Below are positions 1-6,354 of a DNA stretch of 7,393 nucleotides, one piece after another. The translations under genes and the position numbers were made by a program. The DNA lies in the NCBI GenBank assembly GCA_945957495.1, contig CAMFLG010000149.1, positions 1-7,393 of the forward strand, given 5' to 3'. Position 1 is the stretch's first letter, and every line of letters begins with the position of its first letter. Origin of the DNA: an uncultured Pseudorhodobacter sp. (GTDB lineage: Bacteria; Pseudomonadota; Alphaproteobacteria; Rhodobacterales; Rhodobacteraceae). The notes beneath the pieces were generated by a model. That model did no database searches. It saw nothing but the letters and a program-made list of their open reading frames with translations, and was not told the DNA's origin.

Positions 1-3
1 CAT
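1..3 (-). CDS. Start codon of the next operon gene, probably nuoI (rest outside window)
   Basis: Only an ATG on the minus strand is visible, two bases after the nuoH stop codon. A G-run (GGGGGG) inside the last nuoH codons ends 6 nt before this ATG and would serve as its ribosome binding site. In the usual nuo order nuoH is followed by nuoI, the ferredoxin-like subunit carrying clusters N6a and N6b. That identity is inferred from gene order only, since no coding sequence beyond the start codon is present. Confidence 0.5.
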
Positions 4-5
4 GA

Positions 6-1043
6 TCAGCCCCCCATCGTCCAGCGGGCCCAGAAGTGCCCGAATACTTCATATTTCGCCAGGAAAGACACGGCCACGACCCAGAACAACGACAGGGGCA
101 AGAACACCTTCCAGCCAATCCGCATCAGCTGGTCATAGCGGTAGCGCGGCACGATGGCCTTCACCATGGCGAACATGAAGAAGAACACCCACATCTTCGC
201 AACCATCCACCACCAGCCATCGGCGATGCCCGGAATGGGCGACAGCCAGCCGCCGAAGAACAGCAAGGAAATCAGCGCGCACATCAGGAAGATGGCGATG
301 TATTCGCCCGCCATGAACAAAAGGTACGGCGTCGAGGAATATTCCACCATGAACCCCGCGACCAATTCCGATTCCGCCTCGGGCAGATCGAAGGGCGGGC
401 GGTTGGTTTCGGCCAAGGCGCTGATGAAGAACAGGAACACCATCGGGAAATGCGGCAGCCAGTACCAGTTCAGCAGACCAAGATTGCCGTCCTGCGCCGC
501 CACGATCGACGTAAAGCTCATCGAGCCGGTCGAAATGATGATGCCGATGATGATCAGGCCCAGCGACACCTCGTAGGAAATCATCTGCGCGGCAGAGCGC
601 AGCGACCCCAGGAACGGGTATTTGGAGTTCGAGGCCCAGCCCCCCATGATCACGCCGTACACTTCCAGGCTGGACACCGCGAACACGAACAGGATCGCCA
701 CGTTGATATCGGCCAGAACCCAGCCGCTATCGAACGGGATCACCGCCCAGGCCAGGATCACCAGAACGAAGGACAGCATCGGCGCCAGAAAGAACACCGC
801 CCGGTCGGCCCCTGCGGGCACCACGATTTCCTTGACGACATATTTCAGCGCATCGGCCACCGATTGCAGCAGGCCCCAGGGGCCAACCACGTTCGGCCCC
901 CGCCGCATCTGCACCGCCGCCCAGATCTTGCGGTCGCCATAGACGAGGAACAACAGCGAAATCATCACAAAGGCGATGATCGCGAGGCTCTGCAGCGCAA
1001 TCAAAAGCGCCACCCCAAGTCCCGTTTGAAAGAATTCAGCCAT
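6..1043 (-). CDS. nuoH: NADH-quinone oxidoreductase subunit H (NuoH)
   Basis: NuoH (mitochondrial ND1, Paracoccus Nqo8) is the membrane subunit of complex I that docks the peripheral arm and forms part of the quinone-binding chamber and the entry to the proton path. The 345-residue product has the usual family length and about eight hydrophobic segments, near residues 14-34, 82-104, 113-133, 156-174, 197-211, 238-263, 277-296 and 312-330. Family hallmarks are intact. They include the GDRK...QMRRGPNVVGPWG loop (36-57), the GGWASNSKYPFLGSLRS loop (134-150), the highly conserved acidic quinone loop with AETNRPPFDLPEAESE (211-226), and VPRYRYDQLMRIGWK (298-312). The ATG follows a GAGG motif after a 14-nt gap from the upstream gene and gives MAEFF, a normal NuoH beginning. 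The stop lies 2 nt before the next start codon, so the downstream gene is probably translationally coupled. No defects were seen. Confidence 0.98.
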   Translation of the reverse strand: MAEFFQTGLGVALLIALQSLAIIAFVMISLLFLVYGDRKIWAAVQMRRGPNVVGPWGLLQSVADALKYVVKEIVVPAGADRAVFFLAPMLSFVLVILAWAVIPFDSGWVLADINVAILFVFAVSSLEVYGVIMGGWASNSKYPFLGSLRSAAQMISYEVSLGLIIIGIIISTGSMSFTSIVAAQDGNLGLLNWYWLPHFPMVFLFFISALAETNRPPFDLPEAESELVAGFMVEYSSTPYLLFMAGEYIAIFLMCALISLLFFGGWLSPIPGIADGWWWMVAKMWVFFFMFAMVKAIVPRYRYDQLMRIGWKVFLPLSLFWVVAVSFLAKYEVFGHFWARWTMGG

Positions 1044-1057
1044 GATCCCTCACGTCC

Positions 1058-1468
1058 TCAAACCGTTGGTATACCTTGCGCACCGCAGTCGCGCACGGTC
1101 ACTTCGGCGTCTATCGTTTTCAGTCCCATGGGCAGGGACGCCGAGATGGTGTAAACCGCATCCCCGCGCCAAGTTCCACCCTGTTTCGCAACATTTGTCC
1201 GCAGATGACGCGCAAATCCAAAGCCCCGGATCAGCGCATACTGCGCCGCAGCACAGCGGGCATAAGCATCCACATCTTCATCATTGCGCGCCCCGGTCAT
1301 TTCCACCCGGAAGTTGACCAGATCACCGTCCAGCAGAATCGTCTCAATCCCCAGATAGACCGGGTTGAACGGCGCCTCGCTGACCTGCGCCGTCTTGTCA
1401 GACGCGCAGCCGAACAGCCCGCCCGAGGCGGCTGTTACAACGGCAAGTCTGGCAAGCGTCGCCATCAT
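1058..1468 (-). CDS. Probable lipoprotein of unknown function between nuoG and nuoH
   Basis: A 136-residue product that I do not recognise as a named family. It starts with a short hydrophobic segment (MMATLARLAVVTAASGG) followed by L-F-G-C at 18-21. This resembles a lipoprotein signal-peptidase box, although Phe at -2 is unusual, so a plain signal peptide or anchor is possible. The mature part has two more cysteines (C72, C128) that could pair in the periplasm, and a central stretch, ALIRGFGFARHLRT (78-91). The start is set by GGAG at the end of nuoG, 7 nt before this ATG; a second ATG follows directly and is equally possible as the start. The TTG immediately upstream in frame is not needed. 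The gene begins 4 nt after nuoG and ends 14 nt before nuoH, so it is co-expressed with complex I. By position it corresponds to the URF found between the nuoG and nuoH equivalents in Paracoccus-type operons (from memory). Function unknown; an assembly or accessory role is inference only. Confidence 0.85.
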   Translation of the reverse strand: MMATLARLAVVTAASGGLFGCASDKTAQVSEAPFNPVYLGIETILLDGDLVNFRVEMTGARNDEDVDAYARCAAAQYALIRGFGFARHLRTNVAKQGGTWRGDAVYTISASLPMGLKTIDAEVTVRDCGAQGIPTV

Positions 1469-1472
1469 CAAA

Positions 1473-3494
1473 TCACTCCGCCGCCAGCGCGATTTTCGCG
1501 CGTTCGGCTTCCATCGCGGCCAGTTCGCCCATCACGGCAGAGGCCCGCGCAATCGGATTGGTCAGGTAGAACCCTTTGAAGGCATTGCGGAAATCGGCAC
1601 GGCCCATGTCGCGCAATGCAATCGGGCTCCAGGCGTTCTCGGCCACATGGTCGATCTGGCCCAGATGCGGATGCGCCGCCACCATCGCCCGGCGCAGGGC
1701 GGCAAGGCTGTCCCACGGCAGGGTCAGGCCCAACTCGCCCGACAGGGCGCGCAGGATCGCCCAGTTTTCCTTGGCCTCACCCGGCGCAAAGCTGGCGCGC
1801 GCGGCCAGTTGCGGGCGGCCTTCGGTGTTCACGAACAGCCCGCTTTCCTCGGTATAGGCCGCGCCCGGCAGGATGATGTCGGCGCGGTTGGCACCGCGAT
1901 CCCCATGGCTGCCCTGATAAATCACGAAGGGTCCGGCGGCAATTTCGACCTCATCGGCGCCAAGGTTGTAAATCACCTCCGCGCCTTCAGTTGCCGCCAC
2001 CAGGCCGCCCTCGGTCACAGCGCCCACATCCATCGCGCCAACACGCGACGCCGCCGTGTGCAGAACCAACAGCTTGGCCTTGCGCGCCTCGGCAATCGCC
2101 ATCGCATAGGCCAGAACCGCTTCGCCGTCCGCTTCGTTCAGCGCGCCCTGCCCCACGATCACAATGCCGGGCTTGCTATCCGCCTCGGCGCTGCGCGCCA
2201 GTTCCAGATGGGAGGCAAGCGCCGCGCGATCGGTGCCGAAATGGTGGCATTCATAGGTCAGATCCACCGCCTGCCCGATCAACCCAACGGTCGCGCCTTG
2301 CGTCCAGGCCTTGCGGATGCGCGCGTTCAGAACCGGGGATTCCACCCGCGGGTTCGTGCCGATCAGCAAGATGCCGCCCGCCGTGTCGATATCCTCGATC
2401 TTCGCCGTGCCAACATAACCCGACCGGTTGCCAATCGGCAGCCGCGCGCCATCGGTGCGCGATTCCACATGACCGCCCAGCGATTCAATCAGCGCCTTCA
2501 GCGAATAGGCCGCCTCAACCGGGGCAAGATCGCCGACCAGACCCGCAACACGTTTGCCCTTCATCGCCGCCGCCGCCGCTGCCAAAGCCTCGCCCCAGCC
2601 AGCTTTGCGCAGGCGACCGTTCTCACGGATGTAAGGCGTGTCCAGCCGTTGGCGGCGCAAGCCGTCCCAGATGAAACGGGTCTTGTCGGAAATCCATTCC
2701 TCGTTCACGCCATCATGGTTGCGCGGCAGAATGCGCATCACTTCCCGGCCCTTGGTGTCGATGCGGATGTTCGACCCCAGCGCATCCATCACGTCGATGC
2801 TCTCAGTCTTGGTCAACTCCCAAGGCCGCGCCGTGAACGCATAGGGTTTCGAGGTCAGCGCCCCCACCGGGCACAGATCAATGATGTTACCCTGCAGGTT
2901 ACTGTCCAGCGTCGCGTTCAGATAGCTGGTAATCTCGGCATCTTCCCCGCGCCCGGTCTGGCCCATCTGCAGGATGCCCGCCACTTCCGAGGTAAAGCGC
3001 ACACAGCGGGTGCAGGAAATGCAGCGCGTCATCTTGGTTTCCACCAACGGACCCAAATTCAGATCCTCTGACGCGCGTTTGGGTTCGCGATAACGGCTGA
3101 AATCCACGCCAAAGGCCATCGCCTGATCCTGCAGGTCGCACTCGCCACCCTGATCGCAGATCGGGCAATCCAAGGGATGGTTGATCAGCAGGAATTCCAT
3201 CACGCCTTCGCGCGCCTTCTTGACCATCGGCGAGTTGGTTTTCACCACCGCCGGCTCGCCATTCGGGCCGCCGCGCAGATCGCGAACCTGCATCGCGCAA
3301 GAGGCCGCCGGTTTCGGCGGGCCGCCCACCACCTCGACCAGACACATCCGGCAGTTGCCCGCAATCGTCAGCCGTTCGTGATAGCAGAACCGCGGAATCG
3401 CCACCCCGGCAACTTCCGCCGCCTGAATGATCGTCATCGCCGGATCCACCTCGACCTCGATGCCGTCGATGATGAGTTTCTTGAGAGGTGCCAT
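1473..3494 (-). CDS. nuoG: NADH-quinone oxidoreductase subunit G (NuoG)
   Basis: NuoG (mitochondrial NDUFS1, Nqo3) is the largest peripheral-arm subunit and carries electrons from NuoF/NuoE towards NuoI. The 673-residue protein shows a plant-type [2Fe-2S] domain with C37, C48, C51 and C66 (N1b). Next comes an unusual His-ligated [4Fe-4S] site, H106, C110, C113, C119 (N5, motif HPLDCPICDQGGECDLQD), then C158, C161, C164 and C208 (N4, motif RCISCTRC...DLCPVGAL). From about 230 onwards is a cofactor-free molybdopterin-oxidoreductase-like domain, with ILPGAAYTEESGLFVNTEGR (541-560) clearly visible. The four extra cysteines that bind N7 in E. coli and Thermus NuoG are absent, as in mitochondria and alphaproteobacteria. 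The ATG chosen (MAPLKKL) has GGAG 7 nt upstream, overlapping the end of the DUF3291 gene; an in-frame start nine codons further up would overlap that gene and adds a non-conserved basic tail. The final codons GCG GCG GAG also supply the ribosome binding site of the next gene. Confidence 0.98.
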   Translation of the reverse strand: MAPLKKLIIDGIEVEVDPAMTIIQAAEVAGVAIPRFCYHERLTIAGNCRMCLVEVVGGPPKPAASCAMQVRDLRGGPNGEPAVVKTNSPMVKKAREGVMEFLLINHPLDCPICDQGGECDLQDQAMAFGVDFSRYREPKRASEDLNLGPLVETKMTRCISCTRCVRFTSEVAGILQMGQTGRGEDAEITSYLNATLDSNLQGNIIDLCPVGALTSKPYAFTARPWELTKTESIDVMDALGSNIRIDTKGREVMRILPRNHDGVNEEWISDKTRFIWDGLRRQRLDTPYIRENGRLRKAGWGEALAAAAAAMKGKRVAGLVGDLAPVEAAYSLKALIESLGGHVESRTDGARLPIGNRSGYVGTAKIEDIDTAGGILLIGTNPRVESPVLNARIRKAWTQGATVGLIGQAVDLTYECHHFGTDRAALASHLELARSAEADSKPGIVIVGQGALNEADGEAVLAYAMAIAEARKAKLLVLHTAASRVGAMDVGAVTEGGLVAATEGAEVIYNLGADEVEIAAGPFVIYQGSHGDRGANRADIILPGAAYTEESGLFVNTEGRPQLAARASFAPGEAKENWAILRALSGELGLTLPWDSLAALRRAMVAAHPHLGQIDHVAENAWSPIALRDMGRADFRNAFKGFYLTNPIARASAVMGELAAMEAERAKIALAAE

Positions 3495-3498
3495 CCGC

Positions 3499-4002
3499 TT
3501 ACTCCGCCGCCACTTGCGCACATCCGTGGGTTTTCCACGCCTGCGCCTCTTTCAGATAAGACCAGCCAAACGCCTGATCGCTATTGCCGTTGGCCTGCAG
3601 CGCAGCAAGCCGCGCAAGGCCTTCCTCCAACGTCGGTTTGTGCCCGGCGGGCACCCACCACATCACGAAATGCATGCGGCCCAACACCTCGAACCACTCT
3701 GCCCGCCGCTCATAGAACGCGCGATGCACGGTGTTCCAGACAAAGGCCTCCAGCGTTTCGACATTCTCCCAAACCGTCAGGTTCGATACAAACTGCGCGT
3801 CGCCGTCGATCTTGGTCTCGGTATTGCCCTTGCCGGGCTCGCCCGAGCCTTCCATCATCCAGACAAACCCCGGCATCCGCTTGCCCAGGCCGTTGATCCG
3901 ATCCAATGCGCCCATGAACTCGGCCACGCGCGGATCGTCGGTGGGGGCCAACAGGCGCCCCACGTTCAATTCGGCAAGCTGATGTCCGGCGGGTTGCATC
4001 AT
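3499..4002 (-). CDS. DUF3291 family protein (ABM-fold) between nuoF and nuoG
   Basis: A 167-residue soluble protein with no signal peptide. Its pattern resembles the DUF3291 family, placed among dimeric alpha/beta-barrel (antibiotic monooxygenase-like) folds. It begins HQLAELNVGRL (7-17) and has a helix around residues 25-40. A strand with MPGFVWMMEG (43-52) follows, then FVSNLTVWENVETLEAFVWNTVHRAFYERRAEWF (71-104) and MHFVMWWVPAGHKPTLEEGLARL (110-132). The conserved-looking H93, W103, H111 and the WW pair could line a pocket. The family has no firmly assigned activity that I know of, and the recognition is from memory. The start is an ATG whose last bases form an ATGA overlap with the stop of the DUF5333-like gene, indicating translational coupling; a second ATG follows immediately. 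The last codons GCG GCG GAG TAA provide the Shine-Dalgarno for nuoG. Because the fold includes enzymes acting on aromatic or quinone-like molecules, a quinone-related or assembly role is conceivable but unproven. Confidence 0.9.
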   Translation of the reverse strand: MMQPAGHQLAELNVGRLLAPTDDPRVAEFMGALDRINGLGKRMPGFVWMMEGSGEPGKGNTETKIDGDAQFVSNLTVWENVETLEAFVWNTVHRAFYERRAEWFEVLGRMHFVMWWVPAGHKPTLEEGLARLAALQANGNSDQAFGWSYLKEAQAWKTHGCAQVAAE

Positions 4003-4409
4003 TTCCACGACTTCAACAAACTGCCCGCAAGCGTGCCCTTGGCGATTTCGGCCTTCCCGGCCACGCAATAGCTTTCAGCATCGCCCTCAACCGCACCGGC
4101 CTTTTTCAGATAGGCGGTGGCCAAGGCATTGATGCGCTTTTTCTCAACCGGGTCTTTCAGAAAGGCCTTCACCTCGGCCTCGGTATAGCCTTGGGCGCGG
4201 GCATAAGCCTCCAGATCATTCATCTTGCCCAGAACCGTGAACATCCGCGCCGTGATCGACGGGCAGGTCTTGCGAATGCTGTCGCCCACCTTCGCGGCAA
4301 CCAGCGAGTCGGTGATGTGCTGGTTCTGGTTCAGCGGAACCGTGGCATAGGCCGGAACGGCGGCGGTCAACAGGGCGGCCAGACTCAGGCTGGCAAAGAA
4401 ACGAGTCAT
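3999..4409 (-). CDS. DUF5333-like secreted protein
   Basis: A 136-residue protein resembling the DUF5333 family of Rhodobacterales, recognised from the overall pattern. It has a clear Sec signal peptide: MTRFFASLSLAALLTAAVPA, with likely cleavage after A-Y-A at residue 22. The mature part is mainly helical and charged, with ITDSLVAAKVGDSIRKTCP (32-50), a helix ending ARAQGYTEAEVKAFLKD (70-86) and AESYCVAGKAEIAKGTLAGSLLKSW (111-135). C49 and C115 could form a disulfide in the periplasm. The start is fixed by a perfect AAGGAG six bases before the ATG. The same frame stays open upstream to another ATG at 4514, which overlaps the preceding stop, so a 35-residue N-terminal extension cannot be excluded, but it would bury the signal peptide. 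The stop overlaps the start of the DUF3291 gene by four bases. Function unknown; operon membership points to complex I biogenesis or an envelope function. Confidence 0.9.
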   Translation of the reverse strand: MTRFFASLSLAALLTAAVPAYATVPLNQNQHITDSLVAAKVGDSIRKTCPSITARMFTVLGKMNDLEAYARAQGYTEAEVKAFLKDPVEKKRINALATAYLKKAGAVEGDAESYCVAGKAEIAKGTLAGSLLKSWK

Positions 4410-4510
4410 GGGATTCTCCTTGGCGATGACTGCCAGGAACCCTGCGGCCATCGCAGAGGCTATGCCATGACAAGCGGCCAAAAACAGGCTGTTATGCGAT
4501 GACAACGCGG
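4410..4510 (-). promoter_or_regulatory. 101-nt intergenic gap with direct repeats and a strong RBS; regulatory role uncertain
   Basis: This is the only sizeable gap between genes in the window. It ends with a perfect ribosome binding site (AAGGAG, 4416-4421) for the DUF5333-like gene. It also contains two near-identical 13-mers (4461-4473 and 4493-4505), a shorter third copy of the core (4423-4430), and an 11-base palindrome, AACAG-N-CTGTT (4483-4493). On the minus strand both 13-mers begin TTGTCA, a fair -35-like hexamer, but no good -10 element was found 17 bases downstream of either. An internal promoter, an operator or relaxed filler are all possible. Confidence 0.35.
4461..4505 (-). repeat. 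Imperfect direct repeat, two 13-mers 32 bp apart
   Basis: On the minus strand the two copies read TTGTCATCGCATA (4493-4505) and TTGTCATGGCATA (4461-4473), identical at 12 of 13 positions. Their 32-bp spacing is about three helical turns, which would put both on the same face of the DNA. A third partial match to the core GTCATCGC lies at 4423-4430. The copies are real, but their biological meaning is uncertain in so short a region. Confidence 0.5.
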
Positions 4511-4813
4511 TCATACGCAGCCCCCCTTGAACATCCACGCGCCAGAGACGAAATGCCCGTAGGCCTGCGGGTTCAACCGCCGACCGGCATTTGCACAATA
4601 AGTCTCGCCCGCGCGCTTGGCGGCCAAGCCTTCGTAATTACCAAAAGCAACGCCGCCGCGCGACACCGCCAGCGCATCGCCCTGAACCTCGGCCACATAA
4701 CCCACACCGTCCCGCTCAAACCCGACCGGGCCTTGCGCAGGCAGCATCGGCCGGGAAACCGGCGCGCCACAGGCAGAAAGCATCAGGCCAAGCATCACGA
4801 GTCGCCCCTTCAC
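4511..4813 (-). CDS. Small probable lipoprotein following nuoF
   Basis: A 100-residue product that I do not recognise as a named family. Using the GTG start it has a compact lipoprotein signal: basic MKGR, hydrophobic LVMLGLML, then a canonical lipobox L-S-A-C with the lipid-modified cysteine at residue 15. The mature part is about 85 residues and contains GVGYVAEVQGDALAVSRGG (36-54), then ETYCANAGRRLNPQAYGHF (70-88) and GAWMFKGGC (91-99). C73 and C99 could pair in the periplasm. The start is the GTG 4 nt after the nuoF stop, preceded by GAG at a 7-nt spacing, exactly as at two other junctions in this operon. The ATG at 4795 would remove the basic residues, and the ATG at 4957 would overlap nuoF heavily. 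Its second half vaguely resembles that of the other probable lipoprotein between nuoG and nuoH. Function unknown. Confidence 0.85.
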   Translation of the reverse strand: MKGRLVMLGLMLSACGAPVSRPMLPAQGPVGFERDGVGYVAEVQGDALAVSRGGVAFGNYEGLAAKRAGETYCANAGRRLNPQAYGHFVSGAWMFKGGCV

Positions 4814-4817
4814 CAGT

Positions 4818-6113
4818 TCACTCTGCCGCCATGGCGCCCATGCGCCCGGTCTTTTTCGCCTTGATCCGGTCTTCGATTTCCTCACGGAAATGCCGCACCA
4901 GACCTTGAATAGGCCAGGCTGCCGCATCGCCAAGCGCGCAGATTGTGTGGCCTTCAACCTGTTTCGTCACCGAAATCAGCATGTCGATCTCTTCAACCTC
5001 GGCCTCGCCGCGCACCAACCGGTCCATGACCCGCATCATCCAGCCTGTGCCTTCGCGGCAAGGCGTGCATTGGCCGCAAGACTCATGCTTGTAGAACTTC
5101 GACAGCCGCCAGATCGCCTTGATCACATCGGTCGATTGATCCATCACGATCACCGCCGCCGTACCCAGACCCGACCGCTGTTCGCGCAGCCAGTCGAAAT
5201 CCATGATCGCGTCTTCGCATTGCGCCGCGTTCAGCATCGGTACGGAAGAGCCGCCCGGGATCACCGCCTTGATGTTCTTCCAGCCGCCGCGCACGCCGCC
5301 GCAATGCACGTCCAACAACTCACGCAGCGAAATCGACATCGCTTCTTCCACCACGCAAGGGTTGTTCACATGGCCCGAAATGCCGAACAGCTTGGTGCCC
5401 GCATTGTTCGGACGGCCAAAGGACGAAAACCAATCCGCGCCCCGACGCAGGATCGTCGGCACCACGGCGATGGATTCCACGTTGTTCACCGTGGTCGGGC
5501 AGCCATACAGCCCCGATCCCGCCGGGAACGGCGGCTTCATCCGCGGCATCCCCTTCTTGCCCTCAAGGCTTTCCAGCAGCGCGGTTTCCTCGCCACAGAT
5601 ATAGGCCCCGGCCCCATGCGCCAGATACAGGTCGAAATCAAAGCCCGACTTGCAGGCATTCTTGCCCAGCAGCCCCGCATCATAGCATTCGTCAATCGCC
5701 GCCTGCAGCGCCTCACGCTCGCGGATATATTCACCGCGGATGTAGATGTAGCAGGCATTCGCCCCCATCGCGAAAGAGGCGATCAGACAGCCCTCGATCA
5801 GCGTATGCGGATCGTGCCGCATGATCTCGCGGTCCTTGCAGGTGCCCGGCTCGGATTCGTCGGCGTTCACCACCAGATAAGACGGCCGCCCATCCGATTG
5901 CTTGGGCATGAACGACCATTTCAACCCGGTCGGGAAACCCGCCCCGCCGCGCCCGCGCAGACCCGAGGCTTTGACCTGTTCGATGATCGTGTCCTTGCCA
6001 CGCGCCAGAATCTCGGCCGTGCCGTCCCAATGGCCGCGCTTTCTTGCGCCCGCCAACGAACGGTCATGCATCCCGTAAAGGTTGGTAAAGATGCGGTCCT
6101 GATCCTTGAGCAT
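4818..6113 (-). CDS. nuoF: NADH-quinone oxidoreductase subunit F (NuoF), NADH-binding
   Basis: NuoF (mitochondrial NDUFV1, 51 kDa; Nqo1) oxidises NADH at FMN and passes electrons to cluster N3 in the tip of the peripheral arm. The product has 431 residues, normal for the family. The glycine-rich nucleotide-binding loop GLRGRGGAGFPTGLKW is at 51-66, the FMN/NADH-site motif NADESEPGTCKDRE at 83-96, and AGAYICGEETALLESLEGKKG at 168-188. The SLBB-like region follows, and the N3 [4Fe-4S] ligands are C346, C349, C352 (SCGQCTPCREG) and C392 in TICALGDAAAWP. The ATG (MLKDQDRIFTNLYG) has an AGGAAGGGG ribosome binding site ending 5 nt upstream and lies 12 nt after the DUF5337-like gene. The terminal AAE codons overlap the translation signal of the following lipoprotein gene. 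No missing key residue or frameshift was seen. Confidence 0.99.
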   Translation of the reverse strand: MLKDQDRIFTNLYGMHDRSLAGARKRGHWDGTAEILARGKDTIIEQVKASGLRGRGGAGFPTGLKWSFMPKQSDGRPSYLVVNADESEPGTCKDREIMRHDPHTLIEGCLIASFAMGANACYIYIRGEYIREREALQAAIDECYDAGLLGKNACKSGFDFDLYLAHGAGAYICGEETALLESLEGKKGMPRMKPPFPAGSGLYGCPTTVNNVESIAVVPTILRRGADWFSSFGRPNNAGTKLFGISGHVNNPCVVEEAMSISLRELLDVHCGGVRGGWKNIKAVIPGGSSVPMLNAAQCEDAIMDFDWLREQRSGLGTAAVIVMDQSTDVIKAIWRLSKFYKHESCGQCTPCREGTGWMMRVMDRLVRGEAEVEEIDMLISVTKQVEGHTICALGDAAAWPIQGLVRHFREEIEDRIKAKKTGRMGAMAAE

Positions 6114-6125
6114 GTGTGCCCCTTC

Positions 6126-6347
6126 CTACGTGCGGCGCGCGCGCCAAATTTGATACGTCACGATCAGGGCCCAGATGAACCCCGCCACTGCAGCCAGATC
6201 CGCCAGCAGGGCGTACCTCGGGGGCAACCCCAAAGACCCGCCAACGATCTGCACCCCCAACCACAACAGCATGGTCCCGGCGATCACCAAGGCCACCAGC
6301 CTTGCCTTGCGCGCGGTATATGCGTCCTTCGGGTCAGGAGCCGCCAT
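6126..6347 (-). CDS. DUF5337-like two-helix membrane protein
   Basis: A 73-residue protein resembling the DUF5337 family of Rhodobacterales, recognised from the overall pattern. It has a basic N-terminus (DAYTARKARL, 8-17), a first membrane helix (about 17-37, LVALVIAGTMLLWLGVQIVGG), a short Leu-Pro-Pro-Arg turn (41-44), a second helix (about 45-66) and a basic tail, WRARRT. The positive-inside rule predicts both termini in the cytoplasm. The chosen ATG has GAGG five bases upstream and lies 7 nt after the stop of the His-rich gene; a longer in-frame start at 6392 would overlap that gene. It ends 12 nt before nuoF. Such a protein could be a small accessory or assembly component of membrane-bound complex I, but no function is known to me. 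Confidence 0.88.
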   Translation of the reverse strand: MAAPDPKDAYTARKARLVALVIAGTMLLWLGVQIVGGSLGLPPRYALLADLAAVAGFIWALIVTYQIWRARRT

Positions 6348-6354
6348 CTTTACC

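Noticed and set aside
36..1154. Plus-strand open frame of 372 codons antisense to nuoH
   Set aside because: The translation is hydrophilic and dominated by His, Arg, Gln and Glu; it is a mirror of the hydrophobic NuoH coding strand.
2699..2870. N7 iron-sulfur site in NuoG
   Set aside because: No cysteines occur in the region just after the N4 ligand C208, where the CxxCxxxC...C motif of E. coli or Thermus would lie, so the N7 cluster is absent as in mitochondrial-type enzymes.
1365..3071. Long plus-strand open frame of 568 codons antisense to nuoG
   Set aside because: It lies entirely opposite nuoG and the following gene. Its translation is rich in Arg, His, Gln and Pro without any recognisable motif, as expected for the antisense frame of a GC-rich gene.
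3495..3521. Nine-codon longer start for nuoG
   Set aside because: It adds the basic stretch MRKWRRSKR, overlaps the DUF3291 gene and lacks a ribosome binding site as well placed as the GGAG before MAPLKKL.
4438..4480. Terminator in the 101-nt gap
   Set aside because: The only stems found are four base pairs (TGCG...CGCA) or a tight 11-base palindrome. The nearby T-run follows no stable hairpin, and coding resumes at once with a strong ribosome binding site.
4814..4957. Longer start for the lipoprotein gene at 4957
   Set aside because: It would overlap the end of nuoF by about 140 bases and hide a perfect LSAC lipobox behind a basic, non-signal-like N-terminus. The GTG at 4813 fits the junction pattern.
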